This document shows positions 34,545-42,257 of a stretch of DNA of 64,000 nucleotides, in pieces; within the stretch, counting starts at the first letter, position 1, and each line of letters opens with the position of its first letter. The notes beneath the pieces were generated by a model. The model searched no databases, was not told the origin of the DNA, and worked only from the letters and a program-made list of their open reading frames with translations. The stretch covers positions 1 through 64,000 of the forward strand of contig CAXPEB010000026.1 of assembly GCA_964215915.1 (NCBI GenBank). Reading direction: 5' to 3'. Made by a program: the position numbers and the translations under genes. This DNA comes from UBA8524 sp964215915. Lineage in GTDB: Bacteria; Bacteroidota; Bacteroidia; UBA8524.

Positions 34545-34940
34545 TCAATCGGAATAGATCATTCTTTCTGCCCGCACGATCTCCCCTTTGTGGTTGCTGG
34601 CCACCACATGAAGGATGCACCAGGTTTCCGGGGGTACGGTATTGATCCACTCGTAATTGAGATTGATCTCGGGGAAGTGCGTATGCCCTTCCTCGTAGAA
34701 GTATTGGTTGCCACTGGAATCGGTTATGCTCACACTGTATTCGTGAAGGCTCAGCGCATCGCTGATAAACACATGAATGAGGGTGTCCGCTCCGTTCTCG
34801 ATAACGGCCGAAGCCTGTGGCGAAAGTATTTCTATAAACAGATCCTGCTGAGGCGGATTCGTGCCGCTTCCCGGATCCGGTTGCTCCTTTTTACATCCGA
34901 AGAGGATGAGTGCACTTAGCACCACTATCCATATTCTCAT
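34545..34940 (-). CDS. Small lipoprotein, DUF4625-like
   Basis: A 131-residue lipoprotein with leader MRIWIVVLSALILFGC followed by a Pro/Gly-rich linker. The remainder is a single beta sandwich: DLFIEILSPQASAVIENGADTLIHVFISDALSLHEYSVSI, then YEEGHTHFPEINLNYEWINTVPP, and VVASNHKGEIVRAERMIY. It resembles DUF4625-type domains. The HTH segment could take a metal ion, as expected if the whole cluster handles copper, but that is a guess. Confidence 0.55.
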   Translation of the reverse strand: MRIWIVVLSALILFGCKKEQPDPGSGTNPPQQDLFIEILSPQASAVIENGADTLIHVFISDALSLHEYSVSITDSSGNQYFYEEGHTHFPEINLNYEWINTVPPETWCILHVVASNHKGEIVRAERMIYSD

Positions 34941-34947
34941 GTTTCAG

Positions 34948-35859
34948 TTAAAAGAAAAACACGGTTTGAATTTGAAATCGTCGGGATACGCTCACCCGTC
35001 CATCAGCCAGTTGTCCGTTAACGGGCACAAAGCAAGTCAGGCCGGCAGACCAGGAAGCATAGCGCCACAATACTGCGCTCTGAAGCTGACCGAAAGCATA
35101 GCGACTGAAGGGTAGCTCCTGTCCGTTTTGCCTGTCGGGCATGCCCCATTCCATCAACCAGCCTGCATTCAGCAGCAGGCGATGGCCTTCCATATTTCCC
35201 AGCACATAGCCCGCATCGGTCAGAAGCTGCATGCGGTCGCCCCATTGCAGCCCGTCGCGCGTGGCGCCATTGAGCCGGTAGAGGTAGTTGCCACGGAAAA
35301 TCCAGCGGTTTACCCGTTTTTGCAGCCCTACTCTAAAAAAATGATCGTAGCTGCCGGTACCAGGCAGCATGTACCTTGACACCTGTTCGCTGATCAGTTC
35401 CTGCCGGTACTCGCCGGTAGGGACCTTCAGCAGGTATTCGGCTTGTAACAGCCACCCTGATCCCGGAAATACCGAATCGGGAGAATACTGCCAGGACACG
35501 CCAAGCTGCGCATCGCCCAGACCGTTGATCCGGGTGCGCTTGCCTTCATCCTGCTTGTCCACAAACTGCACGGGAACATTCCCCAGCAGCTGGAACCTGT
35601 TGCTGATCCGAATTCGCGATTGCAACATAAGCAACTGAAAGCGTTCGGTGCTGACCCGTTCCACTCCTTCGCTTCCTTTGAGTATGGATGGAAGGTGACG
35701 CGAGTCAAAACGTACATGTTGCCAGGCTAATCCTACCTGACTTTCCCGGATAAAGCCGCCGGGAAACGACATGGCTGCTGCTCCGGTGCATCCGCAAACG
35801 TCGCAGGCCATTGCCCGACCGCTGCTTAACAGGGCCAGGACGATCCATAATTTTTTCAT
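34948..35859 (-). CDS. Outer-membrane barrel with N-terminal CxxCxC motif
   Basis: A 303-residue exported protein. The leader MKKLWIVLALLSSGRAMA is followed at once by CDVCGCTGAAAMSFPGGF, a cysteine cluster near the mature N-terminus. The rest is a beta-barrel with strands such as RFQLLGNVPVQFVDKQ, GLGDAQLGVSWQYSP, WLLQAEYLLKVPTGEY, ending in FQIQTVFFF. It resembles the transporter-like barrels next to MbnP genes in Bacteroidota. The cysteines may bind copper; the transport role is inferred from context. Confidence 0.65.
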   Translation of the reverse strand: MKKLWIVLALLSSGRAMACDVCGCTGAAAMSFPGGFIRESQVGLAWQHVRFDSRHLPSILKGSEGVERVSTERFQLLMLQSRIRISNRFQLLGNVPVQFVDKQDEGKRTRINGLGDAQLGVSWQYSPDSVFPGSGWLLQAEYLLKVPTGEYRQELISEQVSRYMLPGTGSYDHFFRVGLQKRVNRWIFRGNYLYRLNGATRDGLQWGDRMQLLTDAGYVLGNMEGHRLLLNAGWLMEWGMPDRQNGQELPFSRYAFGQLQSAVLWRYASWSAGLTCFVPVNGQLADGRVSVSRRFQIQTVFFF

Positions 35860-35897
35860 GAAAAGGGTTTAAGTGAGCGTGATTGATTCACAGGTAC

Positions 35898-36272
35898 TTA
35901 AACCGTATAGGGAGGGGGACGGTGCCCGGGAACCGGGGTACGTCCCGGATGCGAACAGGCATACTCCTGAAACAGGTCTGTCCGCACAAAACCGGCATCC
36001 AGCAAAATTTCCGCTGTGGGAATCTGCAGGGTAAATACCGGAAGCTGAACTTCGGTGATCAACTGATGATCCTGGTCTTCATCTGCCTGTTTGTTCAGTG
36101 TTTCCTTCAGGTGACACTGCCCCTGGCAGGTATTGACGACCTCATCTTTCTGCACACAAAGTTCTTTGACGATATAGGCCTTATTGATTGCGAAGTATAA
36201 GGTAGCCTTCAATCCGCCCATCGATAACAGGAGGATTTGAACCATTAGGGTAAAGGCAAGTATTCTTCGCAC
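35898..36272 (-). CDS. Small Bacteroidota protein with CxGxC motif
   Basis: A 124-residue protein with one N-terminal hydrophobic segment (MRRILAFTLMVQILLLSMGGL). Key motif: CVQKDEVVNTCQGQCHLKETL, in which CxGxC-hLK is a recurring feature of small envelope proteins found beside copper and heavy-metal genes in this phylum. The C-terminus is rich in H, R and P (GRTPVPGHRPPPYTV). It heads the five-gene minus-strand cluster and has a TAnnTTTG element five bases upstream. Metal binding is an inference. Confidence 0.6.
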   Translation of the reverse strand: MRRILAFTLMVQILLLSMGGLKATLYFAINKAYIVKELCVQKDEVVNTCQGQCHLKETLNKQADEDQDHQLITEVQLPVFTLQIPTAEILLDAGFVRTDLFQEYACSHPGRTPVPGHRPPPYTV

Positions 36273-36276
36273 GATA

Positions 36277-36284
36277 CAAATTTA
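36277..36284 (-). promoter_or_regulatory. TAnnTTTG promoter element for copper-type cluster
   Basis: TAAATTTG on the minus strand ends five bases before the ATG at 36272 and probably drives the whole five-gene cluster down to 32695. Confidence 0.5.
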
Positions 36285-36302
36285 GTAAATCCGGCAATAC
36301 TT

Positions 36303-36310
36303 TAACTTCG
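36303..36310 (+). promoter_or_regulatory. Possible -7 promoter element, TTCG variant
   Basis: TAACTTCG ends five bases before the ATG of the M61 peptidase gene at 36315. Confidence 0.35.
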
Positions 36311-36314
36311 CGCC

Positions 36315-38027
36315 ATGCATTTTACGCTTCGTCAAAGCCGTCAGGGCAGCCGTTTTCTTTCCGTTCTTGCCGAATTTCCCACCTATGGCAGGGATGTCAT
36401 GCAAGTACAGCTTTCCTCGTGGAGGCCCGGTCGCTATGAGATCGCCAATTTTGCCAAATACATCCGCCGCTTTGAGGTCTATTCGCAAGACGGCGAGGCA
36501 CTCGATTTTTTTAAAGTCACCAAAGACCGCTGGGAAATTGCCTGTTCCGGCAAAGACACCGTTCGTATTGCCTACGAGTATTTTGCCGCCACCCTGGATG
36601 CAGGCTCTACCTTTTGTGGAAAGGACCTGCTTTATGTTAACCCTGTGAATTGCCTGATTTACGACACAGAAAATATGGATCAGGAATGTGAAGTTGAATT
36701 GCAGGTGCCGGATCATTTTGAAATTGCCTGCAGCATGCGGCAAAGAGGTAAAAAACTCCTGGCTTCCGGTTACGAAGAACTGGCCGACTCGCCCTTAATC
36801 GCCTCCCCTGACCTGGAGCACCACGAGTTCGAGGTAAAGGGTTACCGGCATCATATCTGGATACAAGGGCATCATTCCCTCGACACCGACCGCTTTCTTA
36901 GTGAAGCCCGGGCCTATACCGAAGAGCAACTCCGGGTATTCGGTGATATGGAAACCGACGATTACCATTACCTGTTCCTGTTCCTTCCCACCCGTGTTCA
37001 CCATGGCGTGGAGCATCATGCTTCCACCGTCATTGTAATGGGGCCGGGGGAAGAATTTGGTATGGAAGGGCGGCACCATGAGTTTCTGGCGATCAGCTCG
37101 CACGAACTGTTTCACTATTGGAATGTGAAACGCATCCGCCCCGCCGGGATGTTCCCTTACGATTATACCCGTGAAAATTACAGCCGATTGGGTTATGTGT
37201 ATGAAGGAATCACCACTTATTACGGCGATTATATGTTGCTGCGTTCCGGTGTATTGAGTTTTGATGAATACCTGTTGCAATTCGGTGCCGATCTCCAGAA
37301 ACACTTCGATAATGAGGGTCGCTATGCTTATTCGGTAGCCGAGTCTTCCTTTGATACCTGGCTGGATGGCTATGTGCCCGGAGTACCCGGGCGCAAGGTG
37401 AGCATCTATACCGAAGGCATGTTAGCCGCTTTTATGCTTGACCTGGAAATCCGCTACGCTACCGGCCAGCAGAAGTGTCTGGACGATGTCATGCGACGGC
37501 TTTATGAAGACTACAAACAGGGAAAAGCGTACACAGAGGCCAGCTTTCAGCAAACCATTGAGGAAGTGGCAGGCAAATCTTTCGATTTCTTCTTCCGGGA
37601 CTTTTATCATGGAAAAGGACAGATTGAAAAGTTCCTTCCCGAATCCCTTTGGAGTATAGGCTGTGAACTGGTAAACGAAGCTTCCCCCAATATCCATGAA
37701 AGGCGGTACGGATTTCGTCTGAGCAGCGGTCAGAAGGTGATCGTCACCGGGATTTGCGAAGGCAGCCCTGCCGACCTGGCCGGACTGAGCCTCAACGACG
37801 AGATCCTTTTGATCAACAACACACCGGTGAGCCAGGGCATCGACTGGAACCAGCTTTTCAAACATGGAAGTAATTTGCTGGTATGGAATTCCATAGAAGG
37901 GAGCCGCACAATCAACCTGGTTCCCAATGGAACGGAATACTATCCGCTGGTAAAGGTGAAAAAGATGGACACGGTCAATGCGGATCAGATGGCCTTTTTT
38001 GAGGCATGGAGCAGACAGAAGTTTTAG
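36315..38027 (+). CDS. M61 family (glycyl aminopeptidase-like) protease with PDZ domain
   Basis: A 570-residue soluble peptidase without a signal peptide. An N-terminal beta domain (TYGRDVMQVQLSSWRPGRYEIANFAKYIR) precedes the M61 catalytic domain with HELFHYWNVKRIRP near residue 261 and the glutamate ligand in VYEGITTYYGDYMLLR. The C-terminal 100 residues form a PDZ domain (VTGICEGSPADLAGLSLNDEILLINNTPVSQG). M61 enzymes cleave N-terminal glycine or alanine; in Bacteroidota they are widespread but uncharacterised. It diverges from the copper-type cluster. Confidence 0.9.
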   Translation: MHFTLRQSRQGSRFLSVLAEFPTYGRDVMQVQLSSWRPGRYEIANFAKYIRRFEVYSQDGEALDFFKVTKDRWEIACSGKDTVRIAYEYFAATLDAGSTFCGKDLLYVNPVNCLIYDTENMDQECEVELQVPDHFEIACSMRQRGKKLLASGYEELADSPLIASPDLEHHEFEVKGYRHHIWIQGHHSLDTDRFLSEARAYTEEQLRVFGDMETDDYHYLFLFLPTRVHHGVEHHASTVIVMGPGEEFGMEGRHHEFLAISSHELFHYWNVKRIRPAGMFPYDYTRENYSRLGYVYEGITTYYGDYMLLRSGVLSFDEYLLQFGADLQKHFDNEGRYAYSVAESSFDTWLDGYVPGVPGRKVSIYTEGMLAAFMLDLEIRYATGQQKCLDDVMRRLYEDYKQGKAYTEASFQQTIEEVAGKSFDFFFRDFYHGKGQIEKFLPESLWSIGCELVNEASPNIHERRYGFRLSSGQKVIVTGICEGSPADLAGLSLNDEILLINNTPVSQGIDWNQLFKHGSNLLVWNSIEGSRTINLVPNGTEYYPLVKVKKMDTVNADQMAFFEAWSRQKF

Positions 38028-38037
38028 AGCGTTCTGT

Positions 38038-38784
38038 TTACTGGGCCCGTCTCACGCATAGGCACTGATTATCGGAATCTTTGAACAGGGCAAGTTCAAC
38101 ATTGTTGCCTTTTTCAAAAGCAAGAGCAAAGCCTGCCCCACTCTCTGTGCTCGACCAAAACCTGCCAGAAAGAGAAAGCTGGCCGGATGCTGCGGTATTG
38201 ACAATCCCTTTTAGTTCGTTGTAAGCGGGAAGGTACCAATCGGCATAGCCTCCTTCATTCAGTTGGTTGCAGTATTTTGCAGCTACAGCCCAGGGCTCCG
38301 AACTAAGAATGAATGTATTGGCGATCCCGTCGGTATACGAATCTGCACCGGTAATTTTAAGTTGGTCGCTCCAGGGAAGAGCCGGGTGGTTTCCTGCAAT
38401 CTGGTACTTCTTTCCATCTACTTCAAGACTCAGTAGCTCATTCACACCCACCTGCAATTGCGGACTGTAGAAGATCTCCGACCTCCTGAGGGCCACTGCT
38501 CTGACATAAAGCTGGCTTCCCAACTCAACATGATCGATATGGAACTGACCCACAGAATCGGCACTTACCAGGGTATTGGCTACAGTAGGCAATGGCGAAT
38601 CACTGAAGACCAGTCCGGTGAATGTACAAGCCGGTTCTCCGGCATCACTTACATCCATACCGAAACGGAAGGAACCGTTACTGCCACTGATGAGGTACAC
38701 GGAAAACTGAGGTGGTTTGTCCTCCTTCCTACATGCAATCAGGATGAACAAAAAACTCAGGAGGAAGAAGGCCGATCGTTTCAT
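38038..38784 (-). CDS. DUF1566-type lipoprotein (copy 2)
   Basis: A 248-residue lipoprotein with leader MKRSAFFLLSFLFILIAC. The middle strands (TFTGLVFSDSPLPTVANTLVSADSVGQFHIDHVELGSQLYVRAVAL) look like a fibronectin-type III fold; the C-terminal third is the DUF1566/Lcl domain with CNQLNEGGYADWYLPAYNELKGIV, FWSSTESG and the ending NQCLCVRRAQ. It is a clear paralogue of the gene upstream, with which it shares layout and closing motif. The ATG overlaps the upstream TGA (TGATG), so I use 38784 rather than 38805. Confidence 0.75.
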   Translation of the reverse strand: MKRSAFFLLSFLFILIACRKEDKPPQFSVYLISGSNGSFRFGMDVSDAGEPACTFTGLVFSDSPLPTVANTLVSADSVGQFHIDHVELGSQLYVRAVALRRSEIFYSPQLQVGVNELLSLEVDGKKYQIAGNHPALPWSDQLKITGADSYTDGIANTFILSSEPWAVAAKYCNQLNEGGYADWYLPAYNELKGIVNTAASGQLSLSGRFWSSTESGAGFALAFEKGNNVELALFKDSDNQCLCVRRAQ

Positions 38785-39545
38785 CAGTTCTTTTTCCTTA
38801 TGCACAGGCAGGATGTGGTAATCTGCTTGGTAATTTGTTGTTCCGTGCCGTCAGCCGTGGATATCCGGATTGCATTGGAGGCATTGATCTCCGTACTGCT
38901 CCACAGGAAAGTGAAGCCAAAGGCTGTATTTTCAAATGCTCCTTGCTGAACAAAGGCCCGTAACTCGCCGATAGAAGGCAGGTACCAATCGCCAAACCCG
39001 TCGCGGAAGAGGTTATTGCAATAATGCGCGGCATTGGTCTCATTGGGCAGTTTACTGACTATTTTCTGGGTATTGGATTTGCCGTCGGTATCGCTGTTCG
39101 CCCCGGTGAATGTGAGCGAAAAACTCCAGCGTTGTGAAGACAGGTTACCGGATATTGGGGTTTGCAGAACCTGCCCGTTAAAATTAAGTTCGATAAACTG
39201 TGAGGTTGTAGCCGTGATTTCTTCCCCGTAGTGGTAATCGTTATCGAGCCAAACCACCGGTCGGATGTAGTAGGTCCTGCCGGTTTCCAGGCCATCGATA
39301 CTGTATACCCCATTGGAGGTGAATCGCACCAGGATGTCATCCTTGTTCGGGTTGGGTGACTGGCTTGCAACCACACCGTAGCTGGCCCCGGTAACGGTGC
39401 CCGTTTCTTTGACACCTAAAGAGACCTTGATAAAATCAGGGCCTGTCAATCTTACCTCAAGAAACAGTTCGGGATACTTTTCCTCCTTGGAACAGGAAAA
39501 CAGTGTAGCCACAGCCAGGAGGATAAGGGTATAACGGAATCGCAT
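38784..39545 (-). CDS. DUF1566-type lipoprotein (copy 1)
   Basis: A 253-residue lipoprotein with leader MRFRYTLILLAVATLFSC. Domain order matches its neighbour: fibronectin-like strands (GASYGVVASQSPNPNKDDILVRFTSNGVYSIDGLETGRTYYIRPVVW) then DUF1566 with CNNLFRDGFGDWYLPSIGELRAFV, WSSTEINASNAI and the end SCLCIRKKN. Function is unknown; DUF1566 is often found in surface lectin-like or adhesin proteins. The start at 39545 begins the lipoprotein signal; 39566 is in frame but adds seven residues. Confidence 0.75.
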   Translation of the reverse strand: MRFRYTLILLAVATLFSCSKEEKYPELFLEVRLTGPDFIKVSLGVKETGTVTGASYGVVASQSPNPNKDDILVRFTSNGVYSIDGLETGRTYYIRPVVWLDNDYHYGEEITATTSQFIELNFNGQVLQTPISGNLSSQRWSFSLTFTGANSDTDGKSNTQKIVSKLPNETNAAHYCNNLFRDGFGDWYLPSIGELRAFVQQGAFENTAFGFTFLWSSTEINASNAIRISTADGTEQQITKQITTSCLCIRKKN

Positions 39546-39631
39546 TGGGTTCAGGCTCATGCTCATAAGACGAACAATTTATGGAAAATGTTGTACCGGA
39601 TGCCTGAGTAAACGACAAACGTGCAGTATTC

Positions 39632-40129
39632 TTAGCTGCTTCTGAGGATCTTTTTGATAATCCTGCTGGTGGAGTATCCTTCCAGTAGCTCAATGGTGGT
39701 TACCTCTCCTCCCCAGCCTGTCACTTCATGGTATCCGGCTATTTCCTCGGGTTTATAGTCAGCACCCTTCACCAATACATCCGGTCTTACCTTCTTGATC
39801 AGGTTTAGCGGAGTAGGATCATTAAACAGTACCACGGCATTTACAAATTCCAGGGCAGCCAGCAGAAACATGCGTGAGTCTTCATCCTGAACCGGCCTGT
39901 CGGGCCCCTTGATAGCCTGTACCGAAGCATCGGAATTCACGGCCACCAGCAACTTGGTACCGAGTTTTGAGGCTTTATGGAGATAATCGACGTGGCCTTT
40001 GTGTACCAGGTCGAAACAGCCGTTGGTAAACACGATCTTATCGTGCTGATCACTCCACTTTTCCAGCAGGCTGTTGAGCTTTTCGGGTGTGGTGATGAGT
40101 TTACGCGTGAAGTCTTCCGTAGTTTTCAT
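39632..40129 (-). CDS. rfaE2: D-glycero-beta-D-manno-heptose 1-phosphate adenylyltransferase
   Basis: A 165-residue nucleotidyltransferase, the separate HldE C-terminal/RfaE2 form that makes ADP-heptose for lipopolysaccharide core. It has VFTNGCFDLVHKGHVDYLHKASKLG, where HKGH is the HxGH nucleotide-binding motif, VAVNSDASVQAIKGPDRPVQDEDSR, and the end GYSTSRIIKKIL containing the STS motif. A flavokinase-type or glycerol-3-phosphate cytidylyltransferase is less likely. ATG overlaps the stop of the flippase-like gene by four bases; the panD-flippase-rfaE2 order is seen in relatives (from memory). Confidence 0.9.
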   Translation of the reverse strand: MKTTEDFTRKLITTPEKLNSLLEKWSDQHDKIVFTNGCFDLVHKGHVDYLHKASKLGTKLLVAVNSDASVQAIKGPDRPVQDEDSRMFLLAALEFVNAVVLFNDPTPLNLIKKVRPDVLVKGADYKPEEIAGYHEVTGWGGEVTTIELLEGYSTSRIIKKILRSS

Positions 40130-41103
40130 TCGGTCAGGGCTTTACGCTGTAAAAGTATCATACTTATCAGACTTATGGTACCGAATACCACGAACATCAG
40201 CATCTGAGAAGCATGTGCCACCGTAGCATAGACTTTACCGTCAAGCGGGGCAATATCATACAGAGCAAGACCAAGCGGAACAAAATAGTGAAAGGTGCCG
40301 ATTCCCCCGGGTGACGGAAGGACCACGGCCAGGGTGCTGATCACCAGAACGGTGAGCCCGGCATCCATACCCAGGTGCGACGTCTCAGGGATACAAAAGA
40401 AGCAGAAGTAGACCATGAGGTAATACATGACCCAGATGATGATGCTATGCACCAAAAAACCGAGCGGACGACGAATACGGGCCAGCCCGCGAATGCCCTC
40501 CACAAAGGAATCAAACAAGTCGTTGATACGCTTGAAGAGCGGAATATGGTTCAGTCTTTTCCGTATCAGAAGGAATACAATACCCAGAACTGCCAGAATG
40601 CCCAATGCGATAAACAGCCAGAGCTTGCTCCCCCCTCCTTCTCCGGCTTCTCCGCTGCTTTGGAAGAACCCGGTAATAATATCAAACTGTACCCCCAATG
40701 CCAGCAGGATTACAAGTCCCATAAACAGCAGGTCCATCACCCGCTCGGCCACCACCGAGCCAATAACGGTTGGAAGGGGCATCTTTTCCACCCTGCTGAG
40801 CATAGCCGCTCTTGTGAGTTCACCGCCGCGCGGGATGGCAAAATTGACCAGGTAACTCACCATAACTCCGTGGAAGCTATTGGACAGTTTGGTTTTATAC
40901 CCCAGCGGCTCCACGATGATCTGCCATCTGGCGGCACGGCTGTAATTGCTGATCATGCCAGCCAGCCAGGCCAGGCCTATCCATAAAAAGTTAGCGGATT
41001 TGATTTTCTCCCAGAGATCCAGAGGATCCACTTCCCGAAAGGCAAGGTAGATAAACCCAGCCCCGACCAGGACAAATATGAGGTAGCGAAGGACCTTTTT
41101 CAT
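40126..41103 (-). CDS. Lysylphosphatidylglycerol synthase TM-region / flippase-like protein
   Basis: A 325-residue polytopic inner-membrane protein of the UPF0104 / LPG_synthase_TM family. Features: SNFLWIGLAWLAGMISNYSRAARWQIIVEPLGYK, NFAIPRGGELTRAAMLSRVEKMPLPTVIGSVVAERVMD and LPSPGGIGTFHYFVPLGLALYD. Family members move lipid-linked intermediates across the membrane; none of the C-terminal aminoacyl-transfer domain is present. It starts six bases after panD and is coupled to rfaE2. Confidence 0.85.
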   Translation of the reverse strand: MKKVLRYLIFVLVGAGFIYLAFREVDPLDLWEKIKSANFLWIGLAWLAGMISNYSRAARWQIIVEPLGYKTKLSNSFHGVMVSYLVNFAIPRGGELTRAAMLSRVEKMPLPTVIGSVVAERVMDLLFMGLVILLALGVQFDIITGFFQSSGEAGEGGGSKLWLFIALGILAVLGIVFLLIRKRLNHIPLFKRINDLFDSFVEGIRGLARIRRPLGFLVHSIIIWVMYYLMVYFCFFCIPETSHLGMDAGLTVLVISTLAVVLPSPGGIGTFHYFVPLGLALYDIAPLDGKVYATVAHASQMLMFVVFGTISLISMILLQRKALTE

Positions 41104-41109
41104 AGCCGT

Positions 41110-41457
41110 TTAATGCACACGATTCTGTTCATCCGGAAATGCCATCCAGGGCTTGAAAGTTTTGGCCTCTTCAAAGTCCATGTGCGCATACGAAATGACA
41201 ATGATCACATCGCCCACTGCGGTGAGGCGTGCGGCTGGTCCGTTCAGACAAACCTCTCCGCTTCCTCTTCGTCCTTTGATCACATAAGTCTCAAACCGTT
41301 GTCCGTTATGGATATTGACGATCTGGACTTTCTCGTTCTCGATGATATTGGCTGCCTCCATCAGGGCTTCGTCAATGGTGATGCTGCCCACGTAATGAAG
41401 CTCCGTTTGCGTAACCTTAACCCGGTGTATTTTGGATTTAACTACTTCAATAACCAT
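41110..41457 (-). CDS. panD: Aspartate 1-decarboxylase
   Basis: A 115-residue pyruvoyl enzyme making beta-alanine for pantothenate and coenzyme A. The start MVIEVVKSKIHRVKVTQTELHYVGSITID matches the family, with self-cleavage expected in YVGSIT between G and S. IHNGQRFETYVIKGRRGSGEVCLNGPAARL holds the RxxTY-like loop and conserved N-G-A-A-R. The ATG at 41457 is chosen over 41469 on homology and because the promoter element lies at 41467. No panC is in the window. Confidence 0.95.
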   Translation of the reverse strand: MVIEVVKSKIHRVKVTQTELHYVGSITIDEALMEAANIIENEKVQIVNIHNGQRFETYVIKGRRGSGEVCLNGPAARLTAVGDVIIVISYAHMDFEEAKTFKPWMAFPDEQNRVH

Positions 41458-41466
41458 TTTGCCCCG

Positions 41467-41474
41467 CAAAGGTA
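41467..41474 (-). promoter_or_regulatory. TAnnTTTG promoter element for panD operon
   Basis: TACCTTTG on the minus strand ends ten bases before the panD ATG, so the predicted message has at most a five-base leader. Confidence 0.55.
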
Positions 41475-41523
41475 CACATATTCACCTGAAGCAGTTATAA
41501 CGTGCATCTTGTATGAAAACGAC

Positions 41524-41550
41524 CCAAACACCGAAAGGCCACCGCCACCG
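41524..41550 (-). terminator. Possible hairpin terminator for the gene at 41582
   Basis: On the minus strand AAGGTCACC, loop GGTGGC, GGTGGCCTT gives a nine-pair stem with one G-T pair, but no T-run follows. It may be a weak terminator or a 3'-end stabilising hairpin. Confidence 0.4.
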
Positions 41551-41581
41551 GTGACCTTCCGCAACTGCCTTATCAGGAGGC

Positions 41582-42232
41582 TCAGTATGTTTTACCTACA
41601 GCCTCTCCTTCGATACAATGCAGGCTGACACAGCCGGCAATCGACGGATACGTGATAACGGCAGGCAGGTAGCAATCCTGTTCGATCACATAACCCACCT
41701 TCAGAGTGGTTCCCAGCGGGTACTGGCTGATCTCGTCGGCTCCTTCGCTAACGGCATACAGCTGTCCATTGATCTTCAGGTAGCGTCCGTGCTCCGGAAG
41801 CGCGTTCATCTGGTAGGCTACTCCAACTACCTCGGCAATATTATCGCAATTGCCAGGTTTGGTGGTAGTATTTCCGATCTCAATACAGCCAAGAATGGCT
41901 TCTTTTACGGTAACGGAAACAAAGCCGGTATGAACCACTTCTCCTTGCGAGACCTCGCAGAGACCAAATTTTACAGGTGTTCCCGGGGGAAAGTTCTGAA
42001 ACTGTCCGGTCTGATCTTTTTTGATGCTGTAGAAGATTCCGTCGTTGCCCATAATTCCGATTTCCACATCGGGAGGCGGAATGCAGCCCCAGGGGAAAGG
42101 TGACACAACTCCCACCATGGAGCAGGGTGCATTGCAGGGTGGTTTTTCACAGGGGTCTTTCTGACAGCTCTGTACGGCGAGAACAAAAATGCCTAGCATT
42201 GTTATTCCCAGTAGTGATTTGATCGTTTTCAT
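41582..42232 (-). CDS. Hypothetical cysteine-rich lipoprotein
   Basis: A 216-residue lipoprotein with leader MKTIKSLLGITMLGIFVLAVQSC. The mature N-terminus is unusually rich in cysteine and proline (CQKDPCEKPPCNAPCSMVGVVSPFPWGC), followed by two similar beta modules (GNDGIFYSIKKDQTGQFQNFPPGTPVKFGLCEV and INGQLYAVSEGADEISQYPLGTTLKVGYVIEQDC). No family is recognised. It lies 25 bases downstream of the anti-sigma-type gene and may be in its operon. Confidence 0.6.
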   Translation of the reverse strand: MKTIKSLLGITMLGIFVLAVQSCQKDPCEKPPCNAPCSMVGVVSPFPWGCIPPPDVEIGIMGNDGIFYSIKKDQTGQFQNFPPGTPVKFGLCEVSQGEVVHTGFVSVTVKEAILGCIEIGNTTTKPGNCDNIAEVVGVAYQMNALPEHGRYLKINGQLYAVSEGADEISQYPLGTTLKVGYVIEQDCYLPAVITYPSIAGCVSLHCIEGEAVGKTY

Positions 42233-42257
42233 AAATACTCGTTCGTTTTAAGGTGTA

